64,000 bases of DNA from Rhabditoides inermis (taxonomy: Eukaryota > Nematoda > Chromadorea > Rhabditida > Rhabditidae): the NCBI GenBank assembly GCA_963966185.1, contig CAWZYM010000151.1, positions 1,125,501-1,189,500 of the forward strand, read 5' to 3'. Every line of letters begins with the position of its first letter. The first letter of the stretch is position 1. The position numbers were made by a program, and so were the translations under genes. The notes under the pieces are model-generated. The model was given only the letters and a program-made list of their open reading frames with translations. It was not told the DNA's origin and searched no databases. Of the stretch, positions 56,126 through 64,000 are shown piece after piece.

Positions 56126-57171
56126 GACCGGTGTGTGTTGCAGGGCCAGATCTTCGCCCCTCTCCTCGGGGAGTTGGTGGACGCGACAGTCGAGTCGCAC
56201 ATCTACCAGGTCGCCCTCTCAGACGCCCTCCTCACCCACCTACTATTCCAGTCGGTACGTTCCACTTGTTTGTTTGTTTGTTTGTTTGGTTGTGATTCTT
56301 ACCCAAAATTGTATTTGACATGTTTCTATTGTTTTGTGTGTTTCGTGAAACGTATATGGCTTTTGTGTAGGTGAAAGACGCGGAGCTGGGTTGGATCGAC
56401 GCGCGCATCGTGCGTCGGCGGGCGATCGGAGCAGGGGAGGAGGGGGAGGAGCAGACGGTGGCGGAGGTGGAGCCGGAGGTGGAGGAGATGGAGCAGGAGG
56501 GAGAGGAGGACGGAGCAGAGCGCGCCGCCAAGAGGATGAAGAGCGACCGACCCAGGGACACGTTCTATCTCGACGCTCTGCCCAGCCACAAGATACCCAG
56601 TCATCAGGTGGGTGACGTCGAGTTTATTGGTAATTCAGGATGCAGTAATTGGTATAACTCTGAGCGGAAACTTTCATCTATATGCGGCGACTATGTGTGG
56701 CTTGTAAACCACATTCGATTTTAGCACTAATATTTTTTGTTGCAGGCGGTGTTGGTGAACGACCCGAAGTTGACGGAGGTGAAGCAGCTCCTGCTGGCGG
56801 AGGGAATCACGGCCGAGTTCTCGAGTGGAGTACTGTGCATCGCCGGAGTGGCCAGTATCAGGTACGGTGGCTGGGGTTACGGTATTTTTGTATTGGTCGG
56901 TAGCAGGAGCAGGTGGTGTTTCGGTTCTGTTTTTTTGGGGTGTCTAGTATCAGGTTCGTGTTACGGTACGGTTGATTTGGAGTGATCAGGATCAAGTATG
57001 GTGGGCTGTTGAAGATTGTTGTAGAAAAGCATACTGCCAGTGCGTACTGTAGTTTGCCAGAAGCTATGAATTATAAAAGTAGGACTTTGTGGTTTCAGGA
57101 GAAACGAGGCCGGTCGATTCCATGTGGAGGGATGTGCAGGAGAAGAGTATTACAGGTGAGGGGGAGGGAGG

Positions 57172-57207
<36 letters not shown>

Positions 57208-57285
57208 CAAACAGACAGAGGAGGGAGAAGAATGTGTTGTTTCAGAATCCGCGACCTGATCTACAACCAGTTTGCGATCGTCTAA
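46964..57285 (+). CDS. cpsf-2: Cleavage and polyadenylation specificity factor subunit 2 (CPSF100)
   Basis: About 24 small exons, e.g. 46964-47035, 47170-47266, 47419-47510, 47776-47916, 47992-48055, 48378-48479, 48600-48685, 49018-49127, 49218-49328, 50027-50120, 50431-50527, 50953-51037, 51267-51371 and 52036 onward, ending at 57285. CPSF100 is the non-catalytic partner of the CPSF73 nuclease in mRNA 3'-end cleavage and histone pre-mRNA processing. The metallo-beta-lactamase fold is clear, but [12 protein letters not shown] replaces the metal-binding HxHxDH, as in CPSF100 of other animals. Downstream come [50 protein letters not shown], the beta-CASP domain ([28 protein letters not shown]), an acidic linker and [13 protein letters not shown]. 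The C-terminal part has [30 protein letters not shown] and the final [13 protein letters not shown]. Introns are long and repeat-rich. It lies on the same strand as the AT-hook and ZC3H3-like genes. Confidence 0.95.
53758..54745. mobile_element. DNA-transposon-like element with about 210-bp terminal inverted repeats
   Basis: The left arm (about 53758-53970, from CTGATTCCGAATATGAGC to GCGGCAAAACTTTTTG) is repeated in inverted orientation at about 54535-54745 with few differences. It lies in a CPSF2 intron (53248-54793). The 560-base interior carries one short minus-strand reading frame. No transposase is complete, so it is probably a non-autonomous derivative. Each arm contains CGTGGCCGAATGGATAGTGAG, which looks like the first third of a serine or leucine tRNA. 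Superfamily not identified; target-site duplications were not resolved. Confidence 0.8.
54005..54319 (-). CDS. 104-residue Cys-rich ORF inside the inverted-repeat element
   Basis: Minus-strand frame of 104 codons starting [15 protein letters not shown]. The C-terminal 40 residues carry a Cys-rich array (KCHTCP, then [14 protein letters not shown], then NKHRCKKRF), about seven Cys and one His in a spacing reminiscent of the zinc-binding tail of piggyBac-type transposases. No DDD/DDE catalytic part is present. It could be the remaining 3' end of a transposase, or a small protein kept by the element. Confidence 0.4.
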   Translation of the reverse strand: MIVMKPNFHVYARDNLILIYSMTLYVFSDDKFLHMRQYAWHKSGYIDTRPSPFVTPDYCFKGTVKTKCHTCPTPSFIRCPRCKKYYCFDCMVMNKHRCKKRFSK

Positions 57286-57567
57286 AAAGAAAACGAATAT
57301 ATTATTACTTAGAGACTAATTTTGTTCATTGTAATGTTGTTATCGCGTGTTGTGTTTGTGTAGTGGATCGATTTCTGTAGTTTGAACATTGTCGGGTGAT
57401 CTCTCACACATTTCTTTGGATAAAATTTTTATGTTATAACTTATAAAACATGTAGTTTAATGGTGATTTGTATATTGTTGTTTCTGTTAGTTTCCAATTT
57501 CCTGTTGATATGATACATGATACACTATTTATCAAATACTTCACGCAAGTGCGGTAAATGTATGTAT

Positions 57568-57781
57568 TCAGTTCTGGGGAGCAGCTGACTTGTCGTGCTT
57601 CTTGTATCCACGGTGGGCATTCTGCAGGATGGTCTGGAGACGGAGAGGGTTAGAGAGAGAGAGAGGCGGTTAGAATGAGAAAGAGAGAGACGGACCTTCT
57701 GATCCTCCGGCAGCTTGTCGACTTCGGCCCTGATCTGCGTCATCTTGTCCTTTTGCGAAAGAGCAGCGTTCTGCAAGTTGG

Positions 57782-57818
<37 letters not shown>

Positions 57819-58151
57819 CTCTCGCTCTCTCTCTCTCTCACCTCACTGATCTTCTTGATGTTAGCGAGAGTATCGGCGTTCACTCCCTTCATAGCCTCGG
57901 CCCACTTTGCCTGAATAAGCAACACTCAATTTTTATTTATTTTCAAAAAGTTTTTTTTTAATGAAATTCAGAATACTTATTCGTAAGCCTATATTTTTCC
58001 ACTCACCTTCTTCTCCTCGTATTTCTTGTGCAGTTCCTCGAACTTGGCCTTCACATCCGGGGTCTGGGCGTTGATGAAGGCAGCGATGTCATTCTTCTTA
58101 TCCTAGAGAGGGATAGAGATAGAGAGAGAGAAAGAAAGAGAGAGAGAGAAA

Positions 58152-58214
<63 letters not shown>

Positions 58215-58571
58215 TCACCTCCTTGGTCTTGTCACTGCGAACGATTGCGTGGAATTGGTCAATGATGTCCTGTAAATATAGTTTCTGAGATATATGTTCT
58301 GTGAATACGTTTCAAGTTTCTCGCATAAGACCGTTCACTTCTCATTTTTAATCGTCCGACGAAATGAGCTGTAGGGTACAAATATGGTGCAGAGCATCCA
58401 TAAAGATGATCGAATGAATATCATTGTACCTCTTCTGATTTCTCTCTTCCTGCCTACCTTGCTGACTCCCTGTAGCTCCGATGGGGTGTGATCTGCTCCC
58501 TTTCCCTTGTGCTCGGGACGGGCAGAAACAGCCAGGAAGAGGAGAGGAAGGAGCAGAAGGGAACGAGACAT
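57568..58571 (-). CDS. Secreted SXP/RAL-2 family protein (DUF148, Ani s 5-like)
   Basis: Six exons on the minus strand (58571-58458, 58269-58219, 58102-58007, 57910-57842, 57770-57696, 57633-57568) give 156 residues. Residues 1-17 (MSRSLLLLPLLFLAVSA) are a signal peptide. The rest is helical and Lys/Glu-rich: DIIDQFHAIVRSDKTKEDKK, TPDVKAKFEELHKKYEEKK, ENAALSQKDKMTQIRAEVDK and LPEDQK. It aligns in order with the nematode-specific SXP/RAL-2 domain of Ani s 5 (a helical, reportedly cation-binding secreted protein). Function is unknown; parasitic nematodes secrete relatives abundantly, free-living ones also have them. Three of its introns are filled by (GA)n/(CT)n tracts. The nearest gene, CPSF2, converges on it with 280 bases between stop codons. 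Confidence 0.8.
57786..57840. repeat. (CT)n microsatellite in SXP/RAL-2 intron
   Basis: Nearly pure CT dinucleotides filling most of the 57771-57841 interval between minus-strand exons. Confidence 0.9.
58126..58212. repeat. (GA)n microsatellite in SXP/RAL-2 intron
   Basis: Long GA run with a few GAAA interruptions, directly beside the exon at 58219-58269 (minus strand). Confidence 0.9.
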
Positions 58572-60228
58572 GGTACTGTAATCACTCAGTGATCAGTTAT
58601 CAGTGATAAGTTTAGTAACAAGAACGGCACCAAAGACCAAAGTTCGTAACATGTGTTGGGAAAGTAAACATGTGGTTCGAGGTTGCTGTACTACCTCTCA
58701 CTCAATATCTGTTATATATCCGCTGTTCTGTCAGTTCCGGTGCTTTCGCATTCACAAACAAGCGTACACCACATACCGACACCCGATTTAGCGCATGAAA
58801 AGAGTGGATTAGTGATGAGCTTCGGTACGCGCGAGTGAATGCATGGGTGCTTAGTGAAGATCAGTATATCGCGAGAGATCACTACCAAACTGTGATTCAT
58901 ACAGTGATTATACTCATTCAGTAGACCAGCTAAAAATCATGACAGATACTATGACAGATACTACTTTATTGAATTTTAGAAAAACACGAAACTAAATTTT
59001 ACATTTCGGTCGGCAAGCAGTTTGTTGAATTTTGAATTCCTTTCCACTATTGCTATAGGCAACGTACGACGTACGCTGGCAAAGATGAATAAGTTCAAAA
59101 AAGCCGAAATGCGCATTTCTATGCTGGGCTTATTTTTGAAACACAAAATTGCATATATATTTATTATATAACTACAAATTTAACGGATCAGAAAAAGTAC
59201 AATACATTATAGTACCGTTCATCCTCATCTTCATTTCTATTATCACCAAATTCTGTGTCATCAGCATCTCTTTATTTCTCCTTCATCTCCTCTCCTCTCA
59301 TATTTTATTTCTTGCTGTCGAATTTTGTAGAGTCTTAGATAAACAAAGACGACTGTATAAGATGCAGTAACATCAACAAAAAACTACATACACCGAGTTG
59401 CAAATGCGGCAGCGTGAGCGCCATTTTTTTCATATTTATCGACTGTTACTTCTTGTTCCGCAAACCCAATACAGAGCAACAAATCGGCGAATTTAGCAAA
59501 TGATATGACTCGTTTATTTCGTTGGAAAGGTGCATATACGAGAACGGGAAACTGCTTTTATGATCGGCTCGCTGTCCCCATAACCTGGGAGGTGATGAGG
59601 GCATGTAGTCATCGAGTGCCTCGTCGTAGTCGAGAATCTCATGACCTCATCTTCCACGGTTTCTTCTCGCGGCACGTCCTCGTTCCAATCAATTACGACG
59701 TGAAGGATGATGAAGTGTACTTAGTCGTCATCATAATACATTGAGTGACTCATCAGCGCACTTGTAAAATAGCTGAAAATTAAAAAAAAAAGATTTCCTT
59801 CATTATATAGTTTTTTTTCAATTATATAATTGGGTTTAAAAGTTAAAATAAGGATCATCGAAATTCAACGCAATTGCTCACCTTTCAATACGTGATCGGA
59901 ATACGTGATAGAGTAAGATATCTCAAGAGGTCGGAGTCGATAAGTCATCAAGTCTCTTCCAGGTTCACATCCTCGTCCTAGCCTAGGGGGTACGAACTTC
60001 GGCCAAGTATACGAATACTTATCTAGAATTGTCGCTTCGGCTCGCAGTACATGTTACATGTACAATAAATACGTTTCTCTCCCAGCTCAGTATGTGACTA
60101 CTCCTGTCTGGGAGGGGGAAGATCTCTCGGTCATAGAAATCGGACATGATAGAGTAGATGATGATAGACGAATGAAAGATCAAAATGATACGACCGATCT
60201 CTTGAACTCTCGTGCACCCCTCCTGCGC

Positions 60229-60286
<58 letters not shown>

Positions 60287-60957
60287 AAGAGTGGGAGCGG
60301 TATGAGCGGTTTCCTCTATTGTCTCGGGATGCGACGAGGGTAGTCGACACATTTGAATGGCTGTTCGAATAGAAATTCGAAGTGGGGTACAACTCTATAT
60401 ATGTAATGTAACTGCACAAGTATGTAGAACGATCATATCCCATCGGAGAGTTCATTAGTGTTGTTTGCTTTCTCTCTCTCTTGGAATCGAACAACTTGTA
60501 GATCTTATTGACTCGTTCGGATTTGAATCGCGGGAAAGCCGTTCTCTTTGTTTTCGAATCCAGTAATCCAGTAGATCATTCAGGTCAAAGTGCAGTTCCA
60601 ACGACGTTTTCTCCGATTCATCCACGCGACGAGTGTGACAAGAGATGCTATTGTCTTCGTCAGCTGGGAGAGTGCATTCACTGCACGGAATCCATTCAGG
60701 AATCTCAGAAAACGGAAACGCAGGAGATCTCTAGGATCACTGGAATAGACCAGGCACTAGGTTATGGACTTTTTTCTACAAAATAACCCCAAAAGTAGGC
60801 TAATCAGAATATCAAAGAATGCTCAGATGACGTCCAATTTCATGGCTGCTGATTTGCATCTTGATTTGGTTGTCTGTCAGCGAGACTGGACCGCACACAA
60901 ACAGTGTCCATTCGATACCCTGTCATTTCACACTTCTCCCCTCCCCCGAGTGACAGC
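58572..60957. other. 2.4-kb intergenic region
   Basis: Mostly AT-rich and non-coding. A perfect (GA)n tract lies at 60234-60281. The minus strand around 59570-59720 gives acidic peptide-like stretches (VIDWNEDVPREETVEDEV and, one frame over, LDYDEALDDYMPSSPP), perhaps a decayed exon. No start, splice context or family could be assigned. Confidence 0.4.
60234..60281. repeat. (GA)n microsatellite, intergenic
   Basis: 48 bases of uninterrupted GA dinucleotide. Confidence 0.9.
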
Positions 60958-61812
60958 ATGGCTGAACCAGTGAGTGCGCGGCATTCCTTCCCCTTTATCT
61001 ACTTCCCTCCCTCTCCCTCCCCCCCTCTCTCTCACCCTCCCTCCTTTCCAGTCTCGTTGTTCGGCTGGCAAGGATGTTGGAATGTCGCTGGAATCAGTGA
61101 TGAACGACTGGAGTGACTTCAAGCACGGAGAGACCATGCCCAAGGAAAAGTCAGTCCCTCCCTCCCTCCCTCTCTCTCTCTCACCCTCTCTCTTGCAGGG
61201 CAGTGGTGCGGGCTCTGAACCGCGCTCTGAAGACTCCGAAAGGTAGTCAGGATCAGTTCGTGGCTCTGTGGTACCGTATCGGGAAGCCGTTGATGGGTCG
61301 AGTGTGGGACGATAACGGCAAGATCGAGGCGTCTTTCTGCGACACTAGCAAGGAGTTCACTGGACCGACCCTCGGGGCTCTGCAGTGTCTCATCGAACTG
61401 CCGCCAACTGCCGCCGGATTCGACTACTGCTGGATTCCCTACGAGAAGGTATCGATCAACTATCGATCAACTATCGATCAACTATCGATCGATAATCAAT
61501 CGATATCCAGGTGACGAAGAGCGAGGACGCGGCTATCTCTCCTGTGCAGATCGGATCGTGCGCGCCTTGTGTTCTCTCCATTCCTGGCGGGTTCGAAGTG
61601 CTCGGTGAGTGACGTCATCTGAGTGACGTCATCCGAGAGACGTCATCCGAGTGACGTCATCTGATGGTCATCTGTTTGCAGGCGGGGTGAACATGAAGAT
61701 GGACTACGCGGAGGCTGCGGTGGACGGGAAGGTGCACCGCTTCGAGGGAGGGGCTCTGAAGCAGTTTCCAGTTCTGTGCCGGAAAGACCGTGCAGATACG
61801 ATGACCATCTGA
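60958..61812 (+). CDS. 194-residue protein, unknown function, possibly DUF3421/DM9-like
   Basis: Exons 60958-60969, 61052-61149, 61199-61448, 61511-61604 and 61682-61812 keep frame. No signal peptide or membrane segment. The centre reads FVALWYRIGKPLMGRVWDD, then KIEASF, later FDYCWIPYEKV, and IGSCAPCVL followed by GGFEVLGGVNMKMDYAEAAVDG. The GKPLMGRVW...WIPYEKV...EVL order is loosely reminiscent of DM9/DUF3421 lectin-like repeats, but I am not certain. The last half is beta-rich in appearance with five Cys in total. AATAAA follows at 61919. Two of its introns are unusual: 61449-61510 is nearly all ATCGAT-type repeat and 61605-61681 holds tandem TGACGTCA sites. Confidence 0.7.
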
Positions 61813-61918
61813 CAACATCTACTTCCACTCTCCCTCATCTTACACAATCAACACATATTACACGTAGACAAACGATACGATTTGCGATTTACTACTCATG
61901 AAATCGGTGCGCTCTTAC

Positions 61919-61924
61919 AATAAA
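61919..61924 (+). terminator. Poly(A) signal of the 194-residue protein gene
   Basis: AATAAA 107 bases after the stop codon at 61812, followed by a T-rich stretch. Confidence 0.6.
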
Positions 61925-62529
61925 GGTTCATTACATTCCTTTTCTCAAATTGTGTTTGTTGTTTAATGTCGGGAATGGGCTTTATATCGTTCATATCAGA
62001 CTCCAATATTCAAGCAAGATGGTTTTGGGAATTAAGTTATGCACGATTCGTCGTTATGGTACGACGCGTATTCTAGGCACAGAGGAGGAAGCTGCCTGTG
62101 TGAGTGGCGCCTCAGATGAGGAGGAGAGGTGGAACAGATCCTCAAGTAGCTGTCAGTCTCTCGAATCGCCCCCAGAACACTCGAATGGCCTTCGGAATAC
62201 TCCCGAACACTCCCGAACACTTCGGAATGGGTTCCGAAGAGACTGACCGTATCTTCATGGAACCGCGCTACAACTACGACGCGGTAGCTTAACACGATGT
62301 CAAACAGGTGGAGTCGTGTGTTTCGAGAAATGGGCAAACACTTCATTTTTTATGCGTATATGAAGTGATAACTGTCAGTTGTTCGCTCTCTCCACAGACA
62401 CTACCACCGCTCATTGGGTTCACACAAGTCGAAATGAAGAGATGATTTGAGTTCATGCTAATTTTGGCAGATCAGACATTCTGTCTAAACGGGCCGTTCA
62501 TAAGGCAGGCGGCACGAGTGGTTGTCAGT
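61925..62529. other. Non-coding DNA before the minisatellite
   Basis: No gene seen. A short stretch at about 62158-62235 repeats variants of CGGAATACTCCCGAACACT in tandem. The remainder is unique-looking. Confidence 0.4.
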
Positions 62530-64000
62530 CGGTATCCCCTCCCCCTCGCGTCCAGCGATGGAGCTGTATTGGCACCGCGCAGGACATGGTCCCCTCCCCC
62601 TCCCCTACCGCGTCCAGCGATGGAGCTGTATTGGCACCGCGCAGGACATGGTCCCCTCCCCATCCCCTACCGCGTCCAGCGATGGAGCTGTATTGGCACC
62701 GCGCAGGACATGGTCCCCTCCCCCCTCCCCCTCCCCTACCGCGTCCAGCGATGGAGCTGTATTGGCACCGCGCAGGACATGGTCCCCTCCCCCCTCCCCC
62801 TCCCCTACCGCGTCCAGCGATGGAGCTGTATTGGCACCGCGCAGGACATGGTCCCCTCCCCCTCCCCCTCCCCTACCGCGTCCAGCGATGGAGCTGTATT
62901 GGCACCGCGCAGGACATGGTCCCCTCCCCCCTCCCCCTCCCCTACCGCGTCCAGCGATGGAGCTGTATTGGCACCGCGCAGGACATGGTCCCCTCCCCCT
63001 CCCCTACCGCGTCCAGCGATGGAGCTGTATTGGCACCGCGCAGGACATGGTCCCCTCCCCCTCCCCTACCGCGTCCAGCGATGGAGCTGTATTGGCACCG
63101 CGCAGGACATGGTCCCCTCCCCCCTCCCCCTCCCCTACCGCGTCCAGCGATGGAGCTGTATTGGCACCGCGCAGGACATGGTCCCCTCCCCCTCCCCTAC
63201 CGCGTCCAGCGATGGAGCTGTATTGGCACCGCGCAGGACATGGTCCCCTCCCCCCTCCCCCTCCCCTACCGCGTCCAGCGATGGAGCTGTATTGGCACCG
63301 CGCAGGACATGGTCCCCTCCCCCTCCCCTACCGCGTCCAGCGATGGAGCTGTATTGGCACCGCGCAGGACATGGTCCCCTCCCCCCTCCCCCTCCCCTAC
63401 CGCGTCCAGCGATGGAGCTGTATTGGCACCGCGCAGGACATGGTCCCCTCCCCCTCCCCTACCGCGTCCAGCGATGGAGCTGTATTGGCACCGCGCAGGA
63501 CATGGTCCCCTCCCCCCTCCCCCTCCCCTACCGCGTCCAGCGATGGAGCTGTATTGGCACCGCGCAGGACATGGTCCCCTCCCCCTCCCCTACCGCGTCC
63601 AGCGATGGAGCTGTATTGGCACCGCGCAGGACATGGTCCCCTCCCCCCTCCCCCTCCCCTACCGCGTCCAGCGATGGAGCTGTATTGGCACCGCGCAGGA
63701 CATGGTCCTCTCCCCATCCCCCTCCCCTACCGCGTCCAGCGATGGAGCTGTATTGGCACCGCGCAGGACATGGTCCCCTCCCCCTCCCCTACCGCGTCCA
63801 GCGATGGAGCTGTATTGGCACCGCGCAGGACATGGTCCTCTCCCCATCCCCCTCCCCTACCGCGTCCAGCGATGGAGCTGTATTGGCACCGCGCAGGACA
63901 TGGTCCCCTCCCCCCTCCCCCTCCCCTACCGCGTCCAGCGATGGAGCTGTATTGGCACCGCACAGGACATGGTCCCCTCCCCCTCCCCTACCGCGTCCAG
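62530..64000. repeat. Minisatellite, 62/68-bp unit, more than 20 copies
   Basis: The constant part GCGTCCAGCGATGGAGCTGT, then ATTGGCACCGCGCAGGACATGG, alternates with a variable C/T-rich spacer (TCCCCTCCCCCTCCCCTACC, with one or two extra CCCTCC blocks). Unit length is thus about 62 or 68 bases. Roughly 22 copies lie in the window and the array continues past its end. Core copies are nearly identical, with rare changes such as TCCTCTCCCCATCC at 63706 and 63835. Open frames across it are translation artefacts. Confidence 0.95.

Noticed and set aside
59505..59744. Plus-strand 79-codon frame and minus-strand acidic stretches
   Set aside because: Neither has a start context, splice sites or family match; at best a decayed exon, so not called as a gene.
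63397..63963. Minus-strand frames with repeated GRGPCPARCQYSSIAGRGR
   Set aside because: Arise from the minisatellite unit being a multiple of three over short runs; frame changes with every odd-length unit and there is no gene context.
62530..64000. CRISPR-like repeat array
   Set aside because: Spacers are not unique sequences but near-identical pyrimidine tracts; the genome is eukaryotic. It is a minisatellite.

Overview
The window is nuclear DNA of a nematode. Direct evidence: an SL1 spliced-leader sequence (20 of the 22 bases I know for SL1) on the minus strand at 28461-28480; a site-specific NeSL-type retrotransposon inserted next to it; short GT-AG introns with TTTCAG-like acceptors; acceptors lying just upstream of several start codons, as expected for trans-splicing; and a nematode-restricted SXP/RAL-2 (Ani s 5-like) gene. 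Genes are rich in short exons and introns carry much (GA)n/(CT)n. A rhabditine such as a diplogastrid would fit, but the species cannot be named from the sequence.

Layout. 1-6.0 kb: CT/GA-rich DNA with no supportable gene. 6.0-10.8 kb (+): 12-exon globin with an N-myristoylation-type start. 11.5-12.7 kb: small palindromic element and a decayed RTE-type reverse transcriptase relic. 14.0-18.6 kb (+): endophilin-B, with a BAR-only alternative ending and an SH3 ending. 19.0-20.4 kb (+): secreted, probably GPI-anchored protein of unknown family. 20.5-28.5 kb (-): an SL1 RNA gene split by a full-length NeSL-clade element (1991-codon open frame: zinc fingers, Ulp1-like protease, reverse transcriptase, restriction-like endonuclease) plus two 5'-truncated copies. 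28.8-29.9 kb (+): exosome subunit CSL4/EXOSC1. 30.1-37.5 kb (+): ZC3H3-like CCCH zinc-finger gene, with CCDC22 nested antisense in one intron. 38.1-46.5 kb (+): AT-hook/Gln-rich nuclear protein whose reading frame is broken or ambiguous in several places, with an exostosin-like glycosyltransferase nested antisense in one intron. 47.0-57.3 kb (+): CPSF2 (CPSF100), one intron of which holds a terminal-inverted-repeat element. 57.6-58.6 kb (-): SXP/RAL-2 secreted protein. 61.0-61.8 kb (+): 194-residue conserved-looking protein. 62.5-64.0 kb: a 62/68-bp minisatellite that runs off the window.

Functionally, three plus-strand genes concern RNA processing (EXOSC1, ZC3H3-like, CPSF2), but no operon is proven. 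The most notable locus is the SL1/NeSL one. The element occupies the SL RNA gene so that its first ATG lies 7 bases after the SL1 sequence, and pieces resembling the rest of SL RNA (stem-loop II, Sm site, terminal hairpin) lie between and beyond the inserted copies.
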